Source of the DNA: a virus
Length of the DNA: 32,721 nt
Direction: 5' to 3' (one strand)
IMG/VR virus record: IMGVR_UViG_3300032288_004565
Coordinates: 1-32,721 of that record
Both the position numbers and the translations under genes were made by a program. Below are positions 15,318-23,208 of this stretch, piece after piece. The notes under the pieces are model-generated. The model saw only the letters and a program-made list of their open reading frames with translations. It was not told the origin of the DNA and searched no databases. Within the stretch, counting starts at the first letter, position 1. Each line of letters starts with the position of its first letter.

Positions 15318-16442
15318 ATGACTATACTCGACAAAAAAGGCAAAAGAGTGGCGCACCTGCACGTCTTTGGTGAGGTGGCCAACTTCCAAACCCCCGAGGC
15401 TTCCGGCATGGGCGTGGTCAGCATGACGACCATCAAGCACGAAGTGGAGGCCGCAGGCGGTCCTTCGAAATTCGACGAAATCTTCGTCCACATCAATAGC
15501 CCAGGCGGTGAGGTCTCCGAAGGCTTCGCCATCTACAACTACCTGGTAGGCCTTGGCAAGCCCATCACAACACAAGCCGACGGCATGGTGGCCTCAATTG
15601 CCACCGTTATCTTTTTATCCGGCACCACCCGCAAAGTTTACAAAACCACCGACTTCATGATACACAACCCCTGGACCATGGTGGTGGGTGACGCGGACCA
15701 AATAGAGAAAAACGTCGAGCAACTGCGCCGCGTGGAGGCTAACCTCATAGACTTCTACGTCCAGCATACCAAGGCCGAGCGCCAGCACCTGGAGCAGCTC
15801 ATGGCTGCCGAGAGCTATCTAAGCGCGGAGCAATTGGTCCAGCTTGGCTTTGCCACTGAAGTGGTCGAGCCGGTGAAGGCCTTCGCAAAAGTGAACACAA
15901 CCCAAAACCATATAAACATGAACAAATTGAAAAACGTAGGCAAGCACTTCGCTGCCGCCTGGGCTGAGCTCACTCGCCTGGGAGTACCCATGGCTGCTAC
16001 CGTAATGACGGCAGACGGCCAAGAGCTGGAGATTGAAATGGGAGACGCTACCGAGGTGCAGGTGGGTCAGTCCGTAATGATAGCAGGAGAACCAGCACCC
16101 GACGGTGAGTACATGCTCGAGAACGGCTCCAAAATCATGGTAGCCGCCGGTATCATTACCGAAGTCATGCCTGCCGAGCCTGCCACTACTCAAGAGGAGG
16201 CACCGGTAACCGTAGAAATTGAGGCGCTAACGGCCGAAATTGAGAACCTCAAAGCACAACTTGCCGACAAGGACACCGAAGTGGCTGAAATCGTAGCACA
16301 CCTCAAAAACATCAAAACCAACTACACCCCGGCAAAGCGTGCCGCCGCCCCTTTGGCAAGCGCCGAGCCAGTGAAACAAGCGCAGAGCGCCCTCACTAAA
16401 GAGGACGTAAAGGCCGCCATTGCTAAATTCAACAAAAAATAA
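15318..16442 (+). CDS. ClpP-type prohead protease fused to scaffold domain
   Basis: This 374-residue protein starts at ATG 15318. The first about 195 residues form a ClpP/SppA-like serine protease: HINSPGGEVSEG, nucleophile S93 in GMVASIATV and H116 in FMIHNPW. A Thr/Asn/Gln linker leads to a second part (about residues 201-374) with a beta domain, a Glu-rich coiled coil (about 300-340) and a basic C-terminus (AIAKFNKK), as in scaffolding proteins. The protease would mature the prohead and remove the scaffold. It directly precedes the capsid gene, the standard order. Confidence 0.88.
   Translation: MTILDKKGKRVAHLHVFGEVANFQTPEASGMGVVSMTTIKHEVEAAGGPSKFDEIFVHINSPGGEVSEGFAIYNYLVGLGKPITTQADGMVASIATVIFLSGTTRKVYKTTDFMIHNPWTMVVGDADQIEKNVEQLRRVEANLIDFYVQHTKAERQHLEQLMAAESYLSAEQLVQLGFATEVVEPVKAFAKVNTTQNHINMNKLKNVGKHFAAAWAELTRLGVPMAATVMTADGQELEIEMGDATEVQVGQSVMIAGEPAPDGEYMLENGSKIMVAAGIITEVMPAEPATTQEEAPVTVEIEALTAEIENLKAQLADKDTEVAEIVAHLKNIKTNYTPAKRAAAPLASAEPVKQAQSALTKEDVKAAIAKFNKK
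15918..16442 (+). CDS. Possible nested in-frame scaffold protein
   Basis: Inside the protease gene an in-frame ATG at 15918 is preceded by CCCAAAACCATATAAAC, which looks exactly like the leaders of separate genes in this genome. It would give a 174-residue scaffold free of the protease domain, as Nu3 arises within the lambda C gene. The evidence is the leader and the domain boundary only. Confidence 0.45.
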   Translation: MNKLKNVGKHFAAAWAELTRLGVPMAATVMTADGQELEIEMGDATEVQVGQSVMIAGEPAPDGEYMLENGSKIMVAAGIITEVMPAEPATTQEEAPVTVEIEALTAEIENLKAQLADKDTEVAEIVAHLKNIKTNYTPAKRAAAPLASAEPVKQAQSALTKEDVKAAIAKFNKK

Positions 16443-16472
16443 CCAAAAAAAACAATTTAAAACGACACCGAC

Positions 16473-17561
16473 ATGGCTGCAATAGTCACAAACCTACCAA
16501 CACTTGACCCGCTGGTGCTGACCAGCATCTCCGAGGCCCTCTTCGAAGGCTTCGCCCAGCACATGAACATCACACGCTACCACAATGTAGTGCCAGGCAT
16601 CAAAGCCGGCAAGCAATTGGTGACGTTCAACCGCCACACTGGCCTCGCAGGCTTAAAAAAGAGCAACTGCGACACGACTGCCAACACAAATTGGACCATC
16701 CCAACCACCGACAAGACCTGGACGCCTGCCTACATTAGCGACCGCTTCGAGGAGTGCTACGACAACTACATGGAGACCTTTATCCGCTGGGGACTTAACA
16801 ACGGCGTAAACAAGGCAGACTTGACCGGCACCGAGCTGGCCGCCATGATAACCCAACAAGTGAGCGACCTATTGACTGAGGTGGCTATCCGTCATGCTTG
16901 GTTTGGTGACACTGGCATAGTGGCCGGAACTGGCAACAACTTAGCCGCCGGTGACCTTCCCTACTTCAACGCAATCGACGGCTTTTGGGCTCAATTGTTT
17001 GACCTTGCAACGGCAACCCCTGCCCGCTTGAGCGTAGGCCTTGGCACCAAAAACGGCCAAGCCACTATCGCGCTGCAAAAGTTTAACGCTACCGACACTA
17101 CCAACATGGTGGCAAGCAACACCCTCGACCAAATGTACTACGACGCCGACATGGTCTTACGTGGTCAAAACAAGGCCGACATGGTATACCTGGTGACGCA
17201 GTCAGTATACGACCAATTCGAGCGCGAGCGTAAAAAAGTAGGCGGTGGCGCAATTTTGGAAGCCTACCGCAGAGCTGAGGACGGCGTGCCAATGTTGCAG
17301 TGCAACGGCATAGACGTCATCGGCGTACATGACTGGGACCGCAACATCGTGACCTACTTCGAAGACGGCGGCGCGTACACCTTGCCACACCGTGCAGTCT
17401 TGACAACCAAGACCAACATGCTTTTGGGCGTGGAAGAGGCCGGAAACCTTAGCGAGTTCGACGCATGGTACTCAAAAGACAACGAGAAGTATTATATAAA
17501 ATTCGGCTTCTCAGTGGATGCCAAGGTGGGCGTGGACAACTTGACCCAAGTGGCTTATTAA
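16473..17561 (+). CDS. Major capsid protein (HK97-like fold)
   Basis: This 362-residue protein follows the protease/scaffold gene after 30 bases, in the standard place for the capsid gene. It has an N-terminal helical arm, a central region with helical and loop segments, and C-terminal PHRAVLTTKTNMLLGVE and WYSKDNEKYYIKFGFSVDAK, matching the last strands of HK97-fold capsids in Bacteroidetes phages as I remember them. No obvious delta domain is present; the separate scaffold domain upstream would replace it. Codons are cleaner and the leader AAAACGACACCGAC is longer than usual, fitting high expression. Confidence 0.82.
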   Translation: MAAIVTNLPTLDPLVLTSISEALFEGFAQHMNITRYHNVVPGIKAGKQLVTFNRHTGLAGLKKSNCDTTANTNWTIPTTDKTWTPAYISDRFEECYDNYMETFIRWGLNNGVNKADLTGTELAAMITQQVSDLLTEVAIRHAWFGDTGIVAGTGNNLAAGDLPYFNAIDGFWAQLFDLATATPARLSVGLGTKNGQATIALQKFNATDTTNMVASNTLDQMYYDADMVLRGQNKADMVYLVTQSVYDQFERERKKVGGGAILEAYRRAEDGVPMLQCNGIDVIGVHDWDRNIVTYFEDGGAYTLPHRAVLTTKTNMLLGVEEAGNLSEFDAWYSKDNEKYYIKFGFSVDAKVGVDNLTQVAY

Positions 17562-17587
17562 TTAACCGCTAAAACGAAACGAAAAAC

Positions 17588-18355
17588 ATGAGCAACTTCA
17601 TAAACAACACCAACATGCGCATAGCCCGCAGCCTTATCACTGCCATCCTTTTCTCCTTGGTCTTCGGTACCCTGGTGGGAGGAGACAACACCGCGCTGAG
17701 CTTGTCAGTGGCAGCGGTGAGCTTCATGGGCGGCATAGCCGTCTCCTTGGGCTACACTGCCAACGAGCGCCGCAACCTGGCCATGAGCGCCTGCGGTACA
17801 ATCACGGCAGGCATAGAGCTGAGCTGCGACGACCCGCTGGTAGCCGGAGTGGATGCCACCTTCTACATTGCCAACAAAGACGAAATCGCGAGCATCACCT
17901 ACGACCCCTCTAACCCTATGCTGGCCACCGATATCACCATGGTAGCCACCAAGACCTTCTACACTATTGAAGGGCAGCTCCAATCCACTGAGCCGTTGGC
18001 AGCCATGGTCAAGGGCAAGTACGTAAACCAATGGGAGCACACGGTCAGCTTCTTAATTTTCAAAATCGACCCCGCCACAAAGAACCAAATCCTAAAATTG
18101 AAGGACGGCAACTTCGTGTGTATTGTGAAAAACAACTACACCGGAGCCACTGGCGACGCGAAGTACGAAATTTATGGAGCTGGTGCCGGTCTAAAGGCTG
18201 ACGTAATCGAGCGCAACCCCAACGACACCGAGAACCTTGGAGCGTTCAAAATCACATTGAAGACCCAGGAGTACGCCCGCGAAGGCAAGAGCCCGGTAAG
18301 CTTCTTTGACACCGACCTTGCCACAACTGAGGCAGCAATCGCGTCACTTATCTAA
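17588..18355 (+). CDS. Probable tail tube protein with N-terminal membrane segments
   Basis: This is a 255-residue protein. Residues about 14-56 form two hydrophobic segments (SLITAILFSLVFGTLVG and LSLSVAAVSFMGGIAVSLG). From residue 66 (MSACGTITAGIELSCDDPLV) the sequence is beta-rich and resembles major tail proteins of Bacteroidetes phages: Cys-containing first strand, DEIASI, YTIEGQL, WEHTVSF, LKDGNFVCIVKNN and a G-AGAGLKA segment. ATG 17783 (residue 66) is an internal in-frame start that would make the tail protein alone. The gene directly follows the capsid gene and ends before a strong terminator, consistent with a highly expressed virion protein. Confidence 0.6.
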   Translation: MSNFINNTNMRIARSLITAILFSLVFGTLVGGDNTALSLSVAAVSFMGGIAVSLGYTANERRNLAMSACGTITAGIELSCDDPLVAGVDATFYIANKDEIASITYDPSNPMLATDITMVATKTFYTIEGQLQSTEPLAAMVKGKYVNQWEHTVSFLIFKIDPATKNQILKLKDGNFVCIVKNNYTGATGDAKYEIYGAGAGLKADVIERNPNDTENLGAFKITLKTQEYAREGKSPVSFFDTDLATTEAAIASLI

Positions 18356-18379
18356 GCAGACCCTGCAAACGGTTAAAAA

Positions 18380-18415
18380 AAAAGAGGGGGGCGCATATCC
18401 GTGCCTCCCTCTTTT
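18380..18415. terminator. Strong, possibly bidirectional terminator
   Basis: A 15-bp stem with two G-T pairs (18380-18394 with 18401-18415) has a 6-base loop. An A-tract precedes and TTTT closes the stem. It separates the capsid/tail-tube genes from the portal genes. Confidence 0.88.
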
Positions 18416-18430
18416 GGTTAAATTTAGGGC

Positions 18431-19063
18431 ATGACCCAAAGCGACCAAATAAAGCAAGAAATCCGGGGCTTTTTGGACACCACACCAATAGCCAAGGTGC
18501 TCACACAAGACAAAGCGCAGCGCATGCTGGTGAACCTATACTACCAAACTACCGGCAGGCTCCTGGACTGCGCAGGGTGCGGCAATAGCGTCAAGGCGGC
18601 CCTGGCCGAGCTTGACATAATAAGCAAATCGGACAAGGACGTCGACTACTATAAACCCAAGCGTATGAACTACATATTAAAAGAAAAAACACGCGTTTAC
18701 GTTTCCTGCCTGGGCATGATGGTGACGCCTCACAACTGCACCGACAACAATGCCATGGCCATGCTGGGCGAAAACCCGGACCTGGAGAACCGCTTCGAAA
18801 AGCTACCCAAGGACTGGAAGGAGGCCAGCAACGCCTACTACATAAAGATGCGGACACCTGGCAGCAAGCGCACCCAGGAGCCGCCAAAAGAAGCTCCGAG
18901 GGCGGCCCAAGCCGTGACGGTATCGGAAGAGCCGCCGACCGCCAAAGCCGTCCCCTCGGAACCCAAAGAGGAGCCTAAGCCAGTGGCTAAAGCTCCGGGA
19001 AAGCCTACCAAGGTGGAGCCATCAAAACCTAAAGCGAAAAAAGCTAAAAAGGGCAAAAAATGA
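18431..19063 (+). CDS. Hypothetical protein with Cys motif and Lys/Pro/Ala-rich tail
   Basis: This is a 210-residue protein. The first about 140 residues look folded, with LDCAGCGNSV near residue 47 and further Cys residues at about 90 and 100, possibly binding metal. The last about 65 residues are a histone-H1-like Lys/Pro/Ala/Glu tail ending KKAKKGKK, suited to binding DNA. It precedes the portal gene (ATGA overlap) and follows a terminator by 15 bases, so it needs read-through or a promoter in the 18416-18430 leader. A DNA- or portal-associated head protein is plausible; the family is not recognised. Confidence 0.6.
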   Translation: MTQSDQIKQEIRGFLDTTPIAKVLTQDKAQRMLVNLYYQTTGRLLDCAGCGNSVKAALAELDIISKSDKDVDYYKPKRMNYILKEKTRVYVSCLGMMVTPHNCTDNNAMAMLGENPDLENRFEKLPKDWKEASNAYYIKMRTPGSKRTQEPPKEAPRAAQAVTVSEEPPTAKAVPSEPKEEPKPVAKAPGKPTKVEPSKPKAKKAKKGKK

Positions 19064-20352
19064 AGGTAACCGTGCCAACGTCGGCCACGCTCCGCGTCAA
19101 GCCGAAGGACAACACCAGCCTGGGCATACAAAACTATGACCTGGACAACGCCTACCCCCAACGCGTGCGCAACATCATAGCGGCGAGCGGCACCGGCAGC
19201 GCCTGCTCCGAGCTTCTCAAAAAGTACCTGCGAGGCCGAGGCTTTGCCAACGAGTTCCTGGAGGACGTAGTCATAAACCAACGCGGTGAGACCCTTGGCG
19301 ACCTTCACAACCTACTGACCGAGGACCGGAGCTTCTTTAAGGGCTTCGCCTTCCACGTCGGCTACAACGCCGCCCTGCAAGTGACCAGCCTCACCCACGT
19401 GCCTTTTGAGTATATCCGCCTGGGACTGCCCGACGACACTGGCGCGGTGGCTGAAGCCGCCATCCATCCGGACTGGGCCAAGCAAAGCGGCAAGCCCTTC
19501 AACCAGGGCGACATCAAGCGCGTGGACCTTTACACCGACAACCTGGAGAAAACCCTGGCCCAAATTGACAAGGCCGGCGGCTTTGACTACTGGAGCGGGC
19601 ACCTGCTCTACTTCAGCGAGAGCGGAGTGAACACCTACCCGCCTGCCGTATGCGACTCGGTCCTGGAGGACATCATAACCGACGCCGGCATAAAGGTGTG
19701 GAAAAATAGGGGCGTGTTGACCGGCTTTTCGGCCAACCACATCCTAATGTACAAGGGCGAATTTGAAAGCGACCACGCCCGCCAGCAATTTATTGAAGAC
19801 ATAAACCAGTACCAGGGCGCCGACAACGCTCACAAAATCATGGTGGTGGAAGTGCCGACCGAGGAGTCCATCCCGGAGCTCAAAAAAATAGAGCAAGTGA
19901 GCACCGACAACCTTTTCCAAGTGACCGAGGCCACCGTAATGGAGAACATTATAAGACGCTACCACCAACCCAGGACCCTGCACGCCATAGCCACACCCGG
20001 CAGCCTTGGCCTATCCAAGGAGTGGGAGGAGGCGAAAATCAACTACGACGAGCGGACCGAAGAGGAGCGAAAGCGCATACCCTCAGTCATATCCAAGGTC
20101 ATGAGCTCCTGGCATGAAGGAGACCCGGCAGCGGGCAACGCCTACGGCTACACCGTAGTCCCAATCACTGGCTTCTCAGCCAAGCGCGAAACCAAAACCC
20201 TCAGCGAGGTGCTGCCTTCGGACTCAGTCAAGGAGGTGCGCGCCATAATTGAAAGCACTACGCTCACCACCGAGCAAAAAATCAACATAATTGTGGCCAG
20301 CTACCCGGTCGAGCGCAAGGTGGCCGTGGCCATGGTAACCGGCAGCAACTAA
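19060..20352 (+). CDS. Portal protein
   Basis: This 430-residue protein has an N-terminal region with NYDLDNAYPQRVRNIIAASG and KYLRGRGFANE, matching the start of Bacteroidetes-phage portal proteins (W/Y..DN.YP..I..L...S, then ..F..G.G). A beta/helical body follows, then a long helix near IIRRYHQPRTL and a charged KINYDERTEEERKR stretch typical of the portal stem and wing. Portals form the dodecameric DNA gate of the head. Here the gene lies after the capsid gene, about 13 kb from terminase, instead of next to it. Confidence 0.75.
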   Translation: MKVTVPTSATLRVKPKDNTSLGIQNYDLDNAYPQRVRNIIAASGTGSACSELLKKYLRGRGFANEFLEDVVINQRGETLGDLHNLLTEDRSFFKGFAFHVGYNAALQVTSLTHVPFEYIRLGLPDDTGAVAEAAIHPDWAKQSGKPFNQGDIKRVDLYTDNLEKTLAQIDKAGGFDYWSGHLLYFSESGVNTYPPAVCDSVLEDIITDAGIKVWKNRGVLTGFSANHILMYKGEFESDHARQQFIEDINQYQGADNAHKIMVVEVPTEESIPELKKIEQVSTDNLFQVTEATVMENIIRRYHQPRTLHAIATPGSLGLSKEWEEAKINYDERTEEERKRIPSVISKVMSSWHEGDPAAGNAYGYTVVPITGFSAKRETKTLSEVLPSDSVKEVRAIIESTTLTTEQKINIIVASYPVERKVAVAMVTGSN

Positions 20353-20889
20353 ATGGACCAACTTAACCTATTAATAGGCAAGAGCGACTTCGAGCCCTAC
20401 CTACAAGTGAGCGTAAACCTCAAGGACGAGCGCCACTTGGCGCCTCATATCCTGCAGGCGCAGAATTTGGACATTAAGCCGGTACTGGGCAACGCCTTAT
20501 ACACCGACCTGGTCAAAAACTACACCGACACGAACTACCAGGAGCTGCTAAACGGCGGCGAGTACGTAAAAGACGGCAAAACCTTGAGCTTCCAAGGCCT
20601 CAAGGCAGCCATAGCGAGCTACTCCTATGCCCGCTACATTTATGCCCGCAACGCCGTAGACACGCCCTTCGGCATGGTGACCAAAACCAGCGACTACACC
20701 ACTGCCGTGGATGCCAAGACACTGACCCAGGTAGCTAATTTTGCCCGAAATAGTGGCGAGCACTACCTCCAGGAGGTCGTGGCTTATCTTAATGACAACA
20801 CCGACGAGTTCCCACTATGGACCGGGTCCTGCGGCAACCGCATGAACGGCAAAAGGTCCTACAAAATCACACCAGCCTCACGCTTCTAA
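20353..20889 (+). CDS. Head-tail connector-like protein (DUF6712-like)
   Basis: This 178-residue, mostly helical protein contains LDIKPVLGNALYTDLVK (helix, then a 'P.LG..LY..L' turn), GLKAAIASYSYARYIYARN and HYLQEVVAYLN. The pattern resembles DUF6712 proteins and, more distantly, gp6-like head-completion adaptors that bind the portal. It starts immediately after the portal stop, which fits a connector. The C-terminal Cys/Asn/Gly/Arg stretch is not part of the pattern. Confidence 0.68.
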   Translation: MDQLNLLIGKSDFEPYLQVSVNLKDERHLAPHILQAQNLDIKPVLGNALYTDLVKNYTDTNYQELLNGGEYVKDGKTLSFQGLKAAIASYSYARYIYARNAVDTPFGMVTKTSDYTTAVDAKTLTQVANFARNSGEHYLQEVVAYLNDNTDEFPLWTGSCGNRMNGKRSYKITPASRF

Positions 20890-20891
20890 AC

Positions 20892-22595
20892 ATGGCACTA
20901 ACCGACATTTTACTGCGCTATACTGCGCACCCACCCCTCACCACCAAGGGCAGCGAGCTCACCTTCGTGGAAGGCGACGCCAACCTCATCGAAATATACG
21001 AATACCTGCAAAGCCTGGCCAGTGCCGGAGGCATAGCACCCTGGAACGCGGGCACGACCTACAACGGCACGACCTACGTCACCTTTTCGGGCAACCTATG
21101 GCAGCATGTGACCAGCAGCTCGACCGGCATCACACCGGGCACCAACCCAGCAGTGTGGGCTTTGACCTCCATAGGTCAGCTGGCGCACGTCCAAAACACT
21201 GACGCCTACCTCGACTTCGGAGGTGCCAACCAGGTGAGCGCCGCCGAGCTGAAGGCTTTGCTAAATGACCACTACAAAACCGTGACCCGCGCCGTAGCCA
21301 TAACCCAGCGCAACTCGGCAACCCTCAAGCCTGGCTACTGGTACTACATAAGCGACGAGCGCATAGCCCTACACGCCACCAGCGTGAACGGCCTCAGCAC
21401 TTCGGGCTACTTCTTAGCCTACGACGCTGACTATGGAAACGCCTCCGGCAGCATGTTGGTGGCCTCTACCGACGCAATTTGGGGCGACACCTCCAGCTAC
21501 TGGTGGAGCGACGTGGTGGCGACCTACCCAGTGGCGGCCAACCGCATAGGGAAGCACTGCATATACCGGGGCAAGCACTACCGCAACCTCACCGGCAGCA
21601 ACCACCCAAGCGACGCGCCGGACGTAGACACGACCAACTGGGTGGTGGCCACTACCGGCCACGCCAGCTACCGCCGCAACGTGGACGCGGTCATTTACGA
21701 CATAGACACCAACGAAATCATGCAAAGGGCCGACAAGTACGGCAACCTGGTCAAGCGTGGCATGTTTGTGACCACGCCGCTCGAGGCTCAATTCCAATTT
21801 GGCAACGTGAACGTGAAAAACAACGTATTTTTGGCCAACGCGGACATAGCCTTCAACCGGGGCAGCATCTACAACAACTACGTGGACCCAGGCAGCTACC
21901 TCAGCGTCATCGACAACGGTGCCAACGGTACCTTGACCAGCGCCAGCTTCAGCTATAACCACCTGGTAAGCTCCAACGTAGCCGTGAATGGCAACGAGGG
22001 CGCCATAGGAGGCAACCGCTTCAACCATGGCAACGTAAACGTGAACGGCCAAGCCAACACTGGACTGATTAATAACTGCGAGTTCACACGCTGCAACGCC
22101 ACCACCTTCAGCACCAACGACGCCAACTTCACCTACTGCAGCTACTCCAACCTGGACACGGTGGAGCTGGGCCTGGTGGGCACTTCCGGAGCCGTGTGGC
22201 TTCGAGGCACTTTTGACCGTGACGTAAACTATGACGGTTTAGCCGGCACCAGCTACTTGACCATAAGCAAAGGGCTCAGTGAGTTCAGCTATGGCTTATC
22301 AATAGCCGACGTCGACACGGCCTTCAATTATGAATATAAGGACAAGGTGGAGCTGAACATAGGCGGCACCGGTACGGCCACTGTGGACTTCATAGACGCC
22401 AAGCACTACAACAAGGTGGTGAAAATCGCACCCGACTCGGGCAGCATCCTGGTGGTGGACTGCGGACCTGGCAACATCATGAGCTTGGACGGCACCACGA
22501 CCACCTACACCCTGGACGGCAGCAACGGCGACTACATGCTGGGAGTTTACACCGCTGACGACTTTTTCGAAATCATAAAAATAGCACAACCATAA
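20892..22595 (+). CDS. Tail spike with carbohydrate-binding-like modules and beta-helix
   Basis: This is a 567-residue protein from ATG 20892 (an in-frame ATG at 20817 lies inside the previous gene and is rejected). Residues about 47-95 form a CBM5/12-like module (W..GTTY..., NLWQHV, then P.....VW). A second such module lies near residues 219-257 (IYRGKHYRN ... NWVV). Residues about 300-430 show short repeated strands rich in Asn, Gly and Ser, as in right-handed parallel beta-helices of tail spikes. It probably binds or degrades surface polysaccharide; catalytic residues cannot be identified by eye. Confidence 0.68.
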   Translation: MALTDILLRYTAHPPLTTKGSELTFVEGDANLIEIYEYLQSLASAGGIAPWNAGTTYNGTTYVTFSGNLWQHVTSSSTGITPGTNPAVWALTSIGQLAHVQNTDAYLDFGGANQVSAAELKALLNDHYKTVTRAVAITQRNSATLKPGYWYYISDERIALHATSVNGLSTSGYFLAYDADYGNASGSMLVASTDAIWGDTSSYWWSDVVATYPVAANRIGKHCIYRGKHYRNLTGSNHPSDAPDVDTTNWVVATTGHASYRRNVDAVIYDIDTNEIMQRADKYGNLVKRGMFVTTPLEAQFQFGNVNVKNNVFLANADIAFNRGSIYNNYVDPGSYLSVIDNGANGTLTSASFSYNHLVSSNVAVNGNEGAIGGNRFNHGNVNVNGQANTGLINNCEFTRCNATTFSTNDANFTYCSYSNLDTVELGLVGTSGAVWLRGTFDRDVNYDGLAGTSYLTISKGLSEFSYGLSIADVDTAFNYEYKDKVELNIGGTGTATVDFIDAKHYNKVVKIAPDSGSILVVDCGPGNIMSLDGTTTTYTLDGSNGDYMLGVYTADDFFEIIKIAQP

Positions 22596-22603
22596 GCTGA
22601 GCC

Positions 22604-22984
22604 ATGGTAAAAGGAGAAAGCAAAAAGCTGACCATAACGGTCCTAAACAAGGCCACCGGCCTGCCAGTGGACTGCAGCGCTGCCACCGGCATCATGGTGG
22701 GCTGCTATCATGAAGGCAACAAGGTGGTGGGCAAGTGGAGCCTGGTGAGCAAGCCAGGCTTCGGCGCCGTGGACATAACCAACGCCAATACCGGCGTGCT
22801 GGTGGTCTACCTTAGTCCATCGCAGACCCTGGAGGCCATACGTCAAAAGAACATGAAGGCCGAGGTGGTGGTCAGCTTTACCAACGCCGCCTACCCGGAC
22901 TCCAAGCAAATAAGCATAGACACCAATATCGCCGTGCAGGAGGTGGAAAATTCAATTTTTGAAGGAGTAGACCCAACCACATGA
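22604..22984 (+). CDS. Small beta-sandwich structural protein (BppU/Ig-like)
   Basis: This 126-residue protein is beta-rich: KKLTITVLNKATGLPVDCS, then GIMVGCYHEG, a GVLVVYLSPSQT strand and MKAEVVVSF. The arrangement resembles the N-terminal domain of baseplate upper proteins (BppU) or other Ig-like fibre-associated domains. It lies between spike and fibre genes and could link fibres to the tail. The start has the leader AAGCTGAGCC. The assignment is tentative. Confidence 0.5.
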   Translation: MVKGESKKLTITVLNKATGLPVDCSAATGIMVGCYHEGNKVVGKWSLVSKPGFGAVDITNANTGVLVVYLSPSQTLEAIRQKNMKAEVVVSFTNAAYPDSKQISIDTNIAVQEVENSIFEGVDPTT

Positions 22985-23199
22985 GCGAGCTCACCGCCAT
23001 AGCCCACCTGGAGCTGGACATAGAGACCACCGCCCTGCTGGAGCTGGAGCTGCTGGCCTTGGTGAACATCACAAGCGACTCACCGGTCGAGCTTCCCCAG
23101 CTGCTTATTGACTCCTTGGACGGCGGCGAGCCTTCCGACTTAACCTATACACCAATAAACGCCCAAGGCCTTACCGGTCTGAGCGGCGGCACACCATAA
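22981..23199 (+). CDS. Small Leu/Glu-rich hypothetical protein
   Basis: This 72-residue protein has a Leu/Glu-rich first half (HLELDIETTALLELELLALV) and a Gly/Ser/Pro-rich second half. ATGA overlap with the gene before and ten bases to the fibre gene indicate co-translation in the fibre cluster. It could be a fibre chaperone or a small virion protein; no family is recognised. Confidence 0.55.
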   Translation: MSELTAIAHLELDIETTALLELELLALVNITSDSPVELPQLLIDSLDGGEPSDLTYTPINAQGLTGLSGGTP

Positions 23200-23208
23200 A
23201 AGAAAACC

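Noticed and set aside
20817-20891. In-frame upstream ATG extending the spike by 25 residues
   Set aside because: It lies inside the connector gene; ATG 20892 comes two bases after that gene's stop with the usual TAAAC leader.
21414-22052. 212-codon minus-strand frame within the spike gene
   Set aside because: Val/Ala/Gly-rich translation typical of an antisense shadow of GC-rich codons; no leader or partner gene.
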